Shown here piece after piece: positions 1-5,321 of a stretch of 12,189 nt of DNA. The notes under the pieces are model-generated. The model was not told where the DNA came from and searched no databases. It was given only the letters and a program-made list of their open reading frames with translations. A program made the translations under genes and the position numbers. The stretch comes from an uncultured Caryophanales bacterium (GTDB lineage Bacteria > Bacillota_I > Bacilli_A > RFN20 > CAG-826): positions 1 through 12,189 of the forward strand of contig CALAWM010000112.1 in assembly GCA_937895315.1 (NCBI GenBank), in the 5' to 3' direction. Within the stretch, counting starts at the first letter, position 1. Every line of letters begins with the position of its first letter.

Positions 1-1
1 C

Positions 2-736
2 CCTGCTCAAATTGTGAACGCCCTTAAACAGCTTAACAAGATACCTAGGATCGATGTGGTAATTTTGGCTCGAGGAGGCGGAAGCCGGGAAGATTTATGG
101 GCTTTTAATGATGAAAACCTAATTTTGGCGCTTAGTAAAAAGAAGATGCCACTAATTAGTGCAATCGGGCATGAAATCGATACAACTTTAGTTGACTATT
201 TGGCTGATGTGCGAGCAAGCACCCCCACCGGTGCCGCCGAATTAGCTGTTCCTGACCAAAATGAACTTAGACAAGACGCGTTAAACCTTGAAATAAGGCT
301 CTATAACGCGTTTAATACGAAGTATACCCATTTATCCACCTCCCTTACTAATTTAATGTCTAGGCCGGTATTAATGAATTTTAGCGCTATTACTAATAAC
401 TTAAATACAATGCTTAATAATGTCACAATAAAATTAAGCGCGAATATTACGAAAATTATTAATAAGTACGAATTACTGAATGAAAACTATAAAGAACGTC
501 TTAATCGATCGATGTTAGTGAATATGGCTGCCTTAAGTGAAAACCTTACCCATCAAAAGGCAACCTTAATGTCATTAAATCCTCGTAACATCTTAAAAAG
601 AGGCTACGCATTCATTAGTAAAGAAGATGAAATTGTCGCTAGTGCCATCCAGTTAAAACCGAAAGATCAAATTAATATTCAATTCAATGATGGTAGTGTG
701 AAAGCCATCGTCACTAAAGGAGAAGAAAATGAGTAA
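2..736 (+). CDS. xseA: Exodeoxyribonuclease VII large subunit, 3' part (5' end outside window)
   Basis: C-terminal part of the large, catalytic subunit of exonuclease VII, which degrades single-stranded DNA to oligonucleotides in repair and recombination together with several copies of XseB. The reading frame is open from base 2, so the start lies upstream; the GTG at 14 is internal. The recognisable family core is near the start: the ARGGGSREDLWAFND stretch (bases about 69-113) and the GHEIDTTLVDYLADVRASTPTGAAEL region that follows. A long helical middle segment and the terminal SLNPRNILKRGYA motif are also typical. The last 8 bases overlap xseB, implying one operon and translational coupling. 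The visible part has no frameshift or gap. Identity is secure; the N-terminal OB-fold domain cannot be assessed. Confidence 0.96.
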   Translation, partial: PAQIVNALKQLNKIPRIDVVILARGGGSREDLWAFNDENLILALSKKKMPLISAIGHEIDTTLVDYLADVRASTPTGAAELAVPDQNELRQDALNLEIRLYNAFNTKYTHLSTSLTNLMSRPVLMNFSAITNNLNTMLNNVTIKLSANITKIINKYELLNENYKERLNRSMLVNMAALSENLTHQKATLMSLNPRNILKRGYAFISKEDEIVASAIQLKPKDQINIQFNDGSVKAIVTKGEENE

Positions 737-917
737 AACCTTAACATTTGAAGAAAAATTAGCAAGACTTAATGTCATTGTCACGGAACTTGAAAGTGGA
801 AAACTTAGTTTAGACGCTAGTTTAACCCTTTTCGAGGAAGGTAATGCCTTAAGCAAAGAACTAGCGGCCGAACTTAATGCCGCCAAGTTAAAAATTGATG
901 AATTACAAGCAAAATAA
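729..917 (+). CDS. xseB: Exodeoxyribonuclease VII small subunit
   Basis: Small helical subunit of exonuclease VII; several copies bind the C-terminal part of XseA and are needed for activity. The 62-residue product carries the family core FEEKLARLNVIVTELESG followed by LSLDASLTLFEEG and a second helix ending KLKIDELQAK. It is shorter than the 75-85 residues usual in E. coli or B. subtilis because the C-terminal tail after the second helix is missing, which is common in small genomes. The start ATG at 729 has a strong Shine-Dalgarno (AAAGGAG, about 716-722) inside the end of xseA and overlaps that gene by 8 bases. A hairpin terminator follows at 987. Confidence 0.94.
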   Translation: MSKTLTFEEKLARLNVIVTELESGKLSLDASLTLFEEGNALSKELAAELNAAKLKIDELQAK

Positions 918-954
918 CCATTAAATGGGCTTTTAGTTGTTTAATAGTAACTAT

Positions 955-967
955 TTAGTAGTTTTTT
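955..967 (+). repeat. 13-bp repeat TTAGTAGTTTTTT, copy 1
   Basis: Exact 13-mer TTAGTAGTTTTTT in the gap after xseB. The same 13-mer recurs only at 5019-5031 and 5243-5255 as far as I can see, both in the intergenic region holding dif. All copies are non-coding and in the same orientation. The T run could serve transcription termination, but no stem precedes it. Function unknown. Confidence 0.6.
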
Positions 968-986
968 ATGTAAAGATTAATGTTAT

Positions 987-1015
987 AAAATAGTGTTTTC
1001 AGCACTATTTTTAAT
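987..1015 (+). terminator. Probable intrinsic terminator of xseA-xseB
   Basis: Perfect 9-bp stem AAAATAGTG (987-995) with CACTATTTT (1003-1011), 7-base loop, continuing into a T-rich tail. The stem is AT-rich and so weak, but it lies 70 bases after the xseB stop and before the dinB promoter, where a terminator is expected. Confidence 0.6.
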
Positions 1016-1029
1016 TAAGGGAGGATAAA

Positions 1030-1057
1030 TTATTCAAGTGAAAATATTATGTAAACT
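1030..1057 (+). other. Degenerate dif-like site with intact XerD arm
   Basis: The right arm TTATGTAAACT (1047-1057) is identical to the XerD-binding arm of B. subtilis dif as I recall it, and matches 10 of 11 bases of the arm of the better dif at 5141-5168. The 13 bases ATATTATGTAAAC (1044-1056) match that site exactly. The left (XerC) half, 1030-1040, is degenerate apart from TTCAA. Overall 19 of 28 bases agree with the 5141-5168 site, in opposite orientation. It overlaps the dinB promoter region. It could be a vestigial or element-borne Xer site, or chance in AT-rich DNA. Confidence 0.4.
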
Positions 1058-1069
1058 AAAAAGTTTAGG

Positions 1070-1075
1070 TATAAT
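1070..1075 (+). promoter_or_regulatory. -10 box of dinB promoter
   Basis: Perfect TATAAT, six bases before the dinB ATG. The candidate -35 around 1046-1052 (TTATGT) is poor. Normal -10 to start-site spacing would put transcription initiation at or very near the A of the ATG at 1082, suggesting a leaderless message. No Bacillus-type LexA box (CGAAC...GTTCG) is visible. Confidence 0.55.
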
Positions 1076-1081
1076 GATTAT

Positions 1082-2248
1082 ATGAGCAAAATAATACTTC
1101 ATATTGATTTAAATGCCTTCTTTGCAGCCTGTGAAGAGATTAAGGATCCTAGTTTAAAAGGGAAACCGATGATCGTTGGTGGCGGCGGACGAAGAGGAAT
1201 CGTTAGCACCGCCAATTATGCAGCGCGAAAATACGGTATTCATTCGGCAATGCCTACCTATAAGGCTATCCAATTATGCCCCGAATTAATCATTAGAGAA
1301 CCCGATTTCAAACTATATCATCACTATTCTTCGCTCTTTTTCAATTATATTAAGGATAATTTCTCACCTTTAATTGAAGTTGCTAGTGTTGATGAATGTT
1401 ATGTTGACGCAAGTGAAGTATTACAAAATGATCCTGCTCCTTTAAAAACCATCCTAAACTTACAACAAACCTTACTAAAGGAATTAGGACTAAGTTGTTC
1501 AATCGGCGTTGCTCCCACTAAATTCCTTGCTAAAATGGCGAGCAACTTTAAAAAACCGCTTGGTATGACCGTATATCGTCGCCGTGAACTTAAAAATACC
1601 TTGTGGATTTTACCTATTACGGAGATGTATGGCATTGGTAAAGCAACGGCACCACGACTCCAAGCGCTTGGCATAAAAACGATTGGCGACTTAGCAAATA
1701 ACAAGAGTGAAGATGTTAAAAACATGCTTGGGAAGAGTTATTTTACATTCCATGACTGGGCAAATGGTTATGGGAGTGATACGGTCATCGTCGATGAGGA
1801 AGATCCCAAAAGTATTGGAAATTCACAAACATTTCTTTTTGACACCGATGATTATGATGAAATAACCGCCTTATTTAAAGAACTTTCGATGTCGGTCTCT
1901 AAAAGAGCAGAAAGAGAGAATAAGGTAGGACTTACGATTCAAATTGTTATTCGCTACTATAATTTTGAAACCGTAAATCGAAGCGTCACCTTAACTAAAC
2001 CTACAAACAAACAACTTACGATCTTTTATGAAGCAATGAAGCTCTTTGATCGAAACTACAAGGATGAACCAATCCGACTTTTAGGGGTTACTTTACAAAA
2101 CTTAAGTGATGAAGGTAGTTTAGTTGAACAATTATCACTTTTCGATGACTTTACTACGAAATCAAAAACTGAAGTTATTATGGACTTACTTAATGAAGAA
2201 TATGATAAACCAGCATTCATCAAACTCAGTGACATGAAGAAGGAATAA
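1082..2248 (+). CDS. dinB: DNA polymerase IV (Y-family translesion polymerase)
   Basis: Error-prone Y-family polymerase that copies past damaged template bases. The 388-residue product has all catalytic parts: HIDLNAFFA with metal ligand D9 and steric-gate position F14, the YAARKYGI fingers segment (46-53), SVDECYVD with D104 and E105, and the thumb helix-hairpin-helix MYGIGKATAPRLQALGI after residue 180. The little-finger domain follows and ends with a canonical sliding-clamp binding motif QLSLF (350-354), so it should be recruited by DnaN. The ATG at 1082 is the only plausible start: an in-frame stop lies at 1052 and there is no Shine-Dalgarno, but a perfect -10 box sits just upstream. The xerD-like gene starts 2 bases after the stop, so the two are co-transcribed. 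Confidence 0.95.
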   Translation: MSKIILHIDLNAFFAACEEIKDPSLKGKPMIVGGGGRRGIVSTANYAARKYGIHSAMPTYKAIQLCPELIIREPDFKLYHHYSSLFFNYIKDNFSPLIEVASVDECYVDASEVLQNDPAPLKTILNLQQTLLKELGLSCSIGVAPTKFLAKMASNFKKPLGMTVYRRRELKNTLWILPITEMYGIGKATAPRLQALGIKTIGDLANNKSEDVKNMLGKSYFTFHDWANGYGSDTVIVDEEDPKSIGNSQTFLFDTDDYDEITALFKELSMSVSKRAERENKVGLTIQIVIRYYNFETVNRSVTLTKPTNKQLTIFYEAMKLFDRNYKDEPIRLLGVTLQNLSDEGSLVEQLSLFDDFTTKSKTEVIMDLLNEEYDKPAFIKLSDMKKE

Positions 2249-2250
2249 GC

Positions 2251-3039
2251 ATGATTATAAGTGAAGCAATTACGCGATATACTGATTTCCTATATTTTGA
2301 AAAGCAATTATCAAAAAATACAGTAGGAGCTTATCTTGATGATATCCATCAGTTCATTAATACTTTTACTTTTACTGACACTACCGAGATCAGTCCCTTC
2401 TCAATTACCGATTTTATCAATTTAGAAAGTCAAAAAGGCCTAAGTAGCGCGACGATTGTTCGCCGTCTATCAAGTGTTTATAATTTTCTGGTTTTTTTGA
2501 AAGATGAAGGGGCTCATCCTTTCGAATTAATGAAAGTTATTCGACCCCGGGTTAATAAAAGTTTACCAACTTATTATACGAATGAAGAAATTGAAGGCCT
2601 TTTAAATGCTCCTGATCAACATAGTCATCGTGGCCTTCGTGATAAGGCAATGCTTGAGGTCATGTATGCCAGCGGACTCCGGGTGAGCGAACTTTTAAGT
2701 TTAAAGCGTGAAGAAGTTAATTTCAATCGTGGAATCATTAAAATTCGTGGAAAAGGTGGCAAGGAACGCATTGTCCCAATTGGCGAATATGCGCTTTATA
2801 CATTAGTCGATTACATTAATGATGTACGTCACCATTACGAAAAAAGTGATAAGCGGACCATTTTTTTGAATCAAAGTGGACGCCATGCTTTTGCAACCCA
2901 CCTTTTAGAGTCCGGTGCGGAATTACGCGCGGTTCAAGCCATGCTTGGTCATACAAATATCGCGACAACGGAAATATATACTCACGTTTCCGCTAAAAGA
3001 ATCATTAGTGCCTACGACCGGATTATGCAAAAGAAATAA
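2251..3039 (+). CDS. xerD: XerD-like tyrosine recombinase with internal deletion of the catalytic His region
   Basis: Tyrosine recombinase of the XerC/XerD type, which in intact form resolves chromosome dimers at dif. The N-terminal SAM-like core-binding domain (about 1-100) is complete. Aligned by spacing to E. coli XerD, R148 corresponds to R144 (SGLRVSEL), K172 to K168 (RGKGGKER), R247 to R211, H270 to H234 (LGH) and nucleophile Y279 to Y243 (IYTH). Between NQSG (207-210) and RHAFATH (211-217) about 32 residues are absent, including the catalytic His of HTLRH and the helix before it. The product is therefore 262 rather than about 295 residues, with the frame kept. The start ATG follows an AAGGA site; the deoB gene downstream matches the Bacillus xerD(ripX)-deoB order, which supports XerD. 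Probably catalytically impaired unless the gap is an assembly error. Confidence 0.88.
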   Translation: MIISEAITRYTDFLYFEKQLSKNTVGAYLDDIHQFINTFTFTDTTEISPFSITDFINLESQKGLSSATIVRRLSSVYNFLVFLKDEGAHPFELMKVIRPRVNKSLPTYYTNEEIEGLLNAPDQHSHRGLRDKAMLEVMYASGLRVSELLSLKREEVNFNRGIIKIRGKGGKERIVPIGEYALYTLVDYINDVRHHYEKSDKRTIFLNQSGRHAFATHLLESGAELRAVQAMLGHTNIATTEIYTHVSAKRIISAYDRIMQKK

Positions 3040-3094
3040 GATTATTACTTTATTAAGTAAAAAGGGTGAATTCGTGTCGTTTTATAACGTAATT

Positions 3095-3103
3095 TGCTAT
3101 AAT
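3095..3103 (+). promoter_or_regulatory. Extended -10 promoter of deoB
   Basis: TGCTATAAT: a perfect TATAAT (3098-3103) with the TGn extension. No good -35 is visible at 17-18 bases upstream, usual for extended -10 promoters. It lies after the xerD stop and 27 bases before the deoB start, giving a short leader containing the AAAGGA Shine-Dalgarno (3118-3123). Confidence 0.65.
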
Positions 3104-3129
3104 ATTTACGAATTAAGAAAGGACAATTT

Positions 3130-4338
3130 ATGGAAAACAAGAAATTTAAACGTGTCTTTTTAATCGTCATGGATAGCGTTGGCATTGGCTATATGAAAGA
3201 TGCTCACCTTTTTGGCGATGAAGGAAGCCATACCTTACTGCACGCCGCCCAAAGTAAACCGGAAGGATTAAAGATCCCGGTCATGGAAAAATATGGTTTA
3301 GGAACTTTAAGTGACATTCCTGGCGTTAAAAAAGTTGATAATCACCCTAATTCTTATGTATTTAAACTAAATGAAGCAAGTAATGGGAAGGATACGATGA
3401 CTGGCCACTGGGAAATGGTCGGTATTCACACGAAAAAACCTTTCAAAACCTTTACTGACACCGGTTTCCCAAAAGAATTAATGGATGAACTTAGTGAAAA
3501 AACCGGATATAAACTTATTGGTAACTATTCGGCAAGTGGAACGGAGATTTTAAAAGAACTCGGTGAAGAACAAATGCGCGATAATAGCCTTATCGTCTAT
3601 ACTTCCGCCGATAGTGTTTTACAAATTGCGGCTCATGAAGAGGTCACTGGATTACAAGAATTATATCGGGCGTGCGAAATTGCCCGGGAAATTTGTATGC
3701 GTCCTGAATACCTTTTAGGCCGGATTATTGCTCGCCCTTACCTTGGAAAAGACAAAAATTCCTTTAAAAGAACGACAAATCGTCATGATTATGCCTTATC
3801 ACCAAATGAACCTACTGCTTTAAATATCTTAAACGATAACGGCTTAACGGTTAGTGCAATCGGCAAAATTAGCGATATCTTTAACCATTATGGTATTACT
3901 AGAACGCAAAAAACCGTTAGCAATCAAGACGGGATGGATAAAACCATTGCCCAAGCCAAAGAAAACGCCTTTAACGGTCTTATCTTCGTTAATTTAGTCG
4001 AATTTGATAGTGAATTTGGCCATCGCCGTAATCCTTTAGGCTACGCGAATGCCATCGAAGAATTTGACGTTCGGCTTGGCGAATTACTCGAAGTCGTAAC
4101 TGAAGATGATTTAGTGTTAGTAACCGCCGATCACGGCAATGACCCAACGTGGCACGGTACTGATCATACTCGCGAAAAAGTGCCGATGATTGCTATATCC
4201 AAGGCCTTCAAACATGGTCGTAAATTAGAGGAACGTGATACCTTTGGTGATATCGGTGCCACCATCCTTAAAAACTTCGGCTTAAAACCAACAAAAACAT
4301 TAATTGGCACCCCAATTAACGAATTAATAGAAGATTAA
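3130..4338 (+). CDS. deoB: Phosphopentomutase
   Basis: Converts (deoxy)ribose 1-phosphate to the 5-phosphate, linking nucleoside breakdown to the pentose phosphate pathway; cytosolic, Mn-dependent, alkaline phosphatase superfamily. At 402 residues it is full length. Visible motifs are VMDSVGIG with metal ligand D15, GKDTMTGHWEM (86-96) with the phosphorylated Thr, likely T89, the cap domain with YTSADSVLQIAAHEE, the FDSEFGHRR segment, TADHGND and the HTREKVP ligand motif near the end. The usual NLVDFD is NLVEFD here, a mild change just before the conserved Asp. It has its own extended -10 promoter and a good Shine-Dalgarno, and a strong terminator follows, so it can be expressed apart from xerD. 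No purine nucleoside phosphorylase gene follows, unlike in Bacillus. Confidence 0.96.
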   Translation: MENKKFKRVFLIVMDSVGIGYMKDAHLFGDEGSHTLLHAAQSKPEGLKIPVMEKYGLGTLSDIPGVKKVDNHPNSYVFKLNEASNGKDTMTGHWEMVGIHTKKPFKTFTDTGFPKELMDELSEKTGYKLIGNYSASGTEILKELGEEQMRDNSLIVYTSADSVLQIAAHEEVTGLQELYRACEIAREICMRPEYLLGRIIARPYLGKDKNSFKRTTNRHDYALSPNEPTALNILNDNGLTVSAIGKISDIFNHYGITRTQKTVSNQDGMDKTIAQAKENAFNGLIFVNLVEFDSEFGHRRNPLGYANAIEEFDVRLGELLEVVTEDDLVLVTADHGNDPTWHGTDHTREKVPMIAISKAFKHGRKLEERDTFGDIGATILKNFGLKPTKTLIGTPINELIED

Positions 4339-4355
4339 TAAAGAAAATCACAAAG

Positions 4356-4386
4356 AAAAGCGCTCATAAGTAGCGCTTTTTTTATT
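4356..4386 (+). terminator. Intrinsic terminator of deoB
   Basis: Nine-bp stem AAAAGCGCT (4356-4364) with AGCGCTTTT (4372-4380), 7-base loop, then a T-rich run. It begins 18 bases after the deoB stop. A clear Rho-independent terminator that isolates the toxin gene downstream. Confidence 0.9.
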
Positions 4387-4470
4387 TTATTGAAAAAAGT
4401 TTATTTTTTTGTACCTAAATGTACTTTTAAGTTGTAGTTATTAGTATGTTTAAGAAAGGAGAAAATAAAC

Positions 4471-5013
4471 ATGCAAGAAGAAAAGCGCTTTATGCGCATC
4501 AGTGACTCGGGAACCGCACAAAGTGAGTTAGAGCGTCCCAAGAAACATTTAGCGGCAATGTTAGATTGGTTTAAAAGGGCATTAGAATACGAAACTTTCC
4601 TTTTAACTAATTCATTACGCTACAAAATTCGCCAGGGGGAGGTATATGAGATTGATTTTGGTCGAAATGTCGGTAGTGAACTAAATGAAAGGCATTACGC
4701 CGTCGTTTTACATCATAGCGACGAAGATGCGCAAAATATTGTTGTCGTCCCGTTAACAACCAAGATCCATTATAGTTATGGCGAAGCAATTGAACTTGGC
4801 TATTTGGAAGGAATAAGAACCAATGAGAAAAGTTATGCCAAAATTAGTCAAATTCGCACGGTCGATAAAGCCCGTATTTATCTACGACCAATTATTAGTG
4901 AACGGTCTGAGACAACGAATCGCCGCCAATTTGGTCCGGTCACAAAACTAACTGGCGATCAATTTAAACTAATCATCAGCGGGATGAACAAGTTGATAAA
5001 TAACAAACTTTAA
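4471..5013 (+). CDS. MazF/PemK-family toxin-like protein with N-terminal extension, no visible antitoxin
   Basis: Residues about 52-178 form a MazF/PemK fold, a family of sequence-specific endoribonucleases usually paired with an antitoxin. Recognisable parts are RQGEVYEIDFGRNVGSE (54-70), the Arg R74 in NERHYAVVL, VVVPLTTK with T96, and KISQIRTVDKARIY (124-137). R74 and T96 line up with the catalytic Arg and Thr of Bacillus MazF, so activity is plausible. The first roughly 50 residues are an extra charged, probably helical region not found in minimal MazF (about 115 residues). The ATG follows a strong Shine-Dalgarno (AAAGGAG). There is no antitoxin gene: the 132-bp gap upstream holds only the deoB terminator and AT-rich sequence, and downstream is the dif region. 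The fold call is firm, the toxin role is inferred. Confidence 0.85.
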   Translation: MQEEKRFMRISDSGTAQSELERPKKHLAAMLDWFKRALEYETFLLTNSLRYKIRQGEVYEIDFGRNVGSELNERHYAVVLHHSDEDAQNIVVVPLTTKIHYSYGEAIELGYLEGIRTNEKSYAKISQIRTVDKARIYLRPIISERSETTNRRQFGPVTKLTGDQFKLIISGMNKLINNKL

Positions 5014-5018
5014 CCCAA

Positions 5019-5041
5019 TTAGTAGTTTTTTAGTAGTTTTA
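5019..5041 (+). repeat. 13-bp repeat TTAGTAGTTTTTT, copy 2, with a shortened tandem copy
   Basis: TTAGTAGTTTTTT at 5019-5031, immediately followed by an overlapping shorter copy TTAGTAGTTTTA at 5030-5041. It begins 5 bases after the toxin stop and ends 4 bases before a perfect DnaA box. The TAG triplets read 3'-GAT-5' moving away from the box, the polarity described for DnaA-trio elements. Confidence 0.6.
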
Positions 5042-5045
5042 TTTC

Positions 5046-5054
5046 TGTGGATAA
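5046..5054 (-). promoter_or_regulatory. DnaA box 1 (perfect)
   Basis: TGTGGATAA on the + strand, i.e. the consensus DnaA box TTATCCACA on the - strand. It is one of two perfect copies in this intergenic region and in the whole window, as far as I can see. Confidence 0.7.
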
Positions 5055-5082
5055 CTCACTATCCTAAAGATTATAAAACAAT

Positions 5083-5131
5083 GACTGATTACGGATTATT
5101 ACCCACAAATAGTCATGTAATCAGTCTTTTT
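5083..5131 (+). terminator. Hairpin terminator after the toxin gene
   Basis: Ten-bp perfect stem GACTGATTAC (5083-5092) with GTAATCAGTC (5117-5126), then TTTTT. The 24-base loop is long for a terminator. An outer pairing AAAACAAT (5075-5082) with ATTGTTTT (5134-5141) could extend it around the T run, and ATGACT (5081-5086) can alternatively pair with AGTCAT (5111-5116). Likely ends toxin transcription before dif. Confidence 0.65.
5099..5107 (+). promoter_or_regulatory. DnaA box 2 (one mismatch)
   Basis: TTACCCACA, one base off the consensus TTATCCACA, in the loop of the hairpin at 5083-5126 and in the opposite orientation to the two perfect boxes. Weak alone; supported by the neighbours. Confidence 0.4.
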
Positions 5132-5140
5132 ATATTGTTT

Positions 5141-5168
5141 TGTTTACATAATATCTATTATTGAAAGT
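5141..5168 (-). other. dif: dif site, chromosome dimer resolution site
   Basis: Read on the - strand, this 28-mer matches B. subtilis dif (recalled from memory) at 23 positions. It has a XerC arm ACTTTCAATAA (5168-5158), a 6-base centre (5157-5152) and a XerD arm TTATGTAAACA (5151-5141); the + strand run GTTTACATAATAT (5142-5154) is an exact match. The two arms are imperfect inverted repeats as required for XerC and XerD binding. It sits exactly where + strand genes from the left meet - strand genes from the right, the arrangement expected at a replication terminus. No site-specific insertion is seen beside it. Confidence 0.85.
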
Positions 5169-5197
5169 AATAGTAATTTCACAATTTACCCTTTATT

Positions 5198-5206
5198 TGT
5201 GGATAA
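5198..5206 (-). promoter_or_regulatory. DnaA box 3 (perfect)
   Basis: TGTGGATAA on the + strand, identical to box 1 and in the same orientation, 29 bases beyond dif. The flanks differ from those of box 1, so this is not a simple duplication of a longer stretch. Confidence 0.7.
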
Positions 5207-5242
5207 CGCCAATCTTTTGTTTCTTCTCCTATTATTTGCGTG

Positions 5243-5255
5243 TTAGTAGTTTTTT
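5243..5255 (+). repeat. 13-bp repeat TTAGTAGTTTTTT, copy 3
   Basis: Third exact copy, on the other side of dif from copy 2 and in the same orientation, just before the terminator of the nadD operon. Function unknown. Confidence 0.6.
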
Positions 5256-5270
5256 GCTATTCCCTAAATA

Positions 5271-5299
5271 TTAAAAACGCCCATTTGTTAAGGGGCGTT
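5271..5299 (-). terminator. Intrinsic terminator of the yqeG-nadD operon
   Basis: On the - strand: stem AACGCCC (5299-5293) with GGGCGTT (5282-5276), 10-base loop, followed by a run of T. It lies 22 bases past the nadD stop and is a convincing GC-rich Rho-independent terminator. Confidence 0.88.
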
Positions 5300-5321
5300 A
5301 ATTCACTGACTATTTGTTTTC

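Noticed and set aside
332..340. TTATCCACC inside xseA as a DnaA box
   Set aside because: One mismatch, within coding sequence and isolated from other boxes; expected by chance.
1038..1085. A 15-codon GTG-start leader peptide before dinB, after GGGAGG at 1019-1024
   Set aside because: The spacing of the Shine-Dalgarno to the GTG is too long (13 bases), the peptide has no recognisable feature, and the perfect -10 box would start transcription after it.
2235..2241. GAAGAAG motifs as FtsK-orienting sequences pointing to dif (also 2708-2714, and CTTCTTC right of dif)
   Set aside because: They follow from Glu/Lys codon use in genes that all point toward dif, so orientation bias cannot be told from coding bias.
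3045..3060. Hairpin TTACTT-TATT-AAGTAA after xerD as a terminator
   Set aside because: Short AT-only stem followed by A and G rather than T, so it should not stop + strand transcription.
2915..3163. 82-residue + strand reading frame across the end of xerD
   Set aside because: Lies in another frame inside the well-supported xerD end and deoB start; composition is that of a shadow frame.
4395..4428. Inverted repeat AAAAGT...ACTTTT with internal GTAC-CTAAAT-GTAC before the toxin gene as an operator
   Set aside because: Short, AT-rich arms with a long loop; no promoter could be placed confidently relative to it and no regulator gene is nearby.
5014..5321. Replication origin, suggested by DnaA boxes, TAGTAG triplets and AT-rich DNA
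   Set aside because: Flanking genes converge on the region instead of diverging, dnaA and dnaN are absent, and a dif site sits in the middle. A terminus with DnaA boxes fits better.
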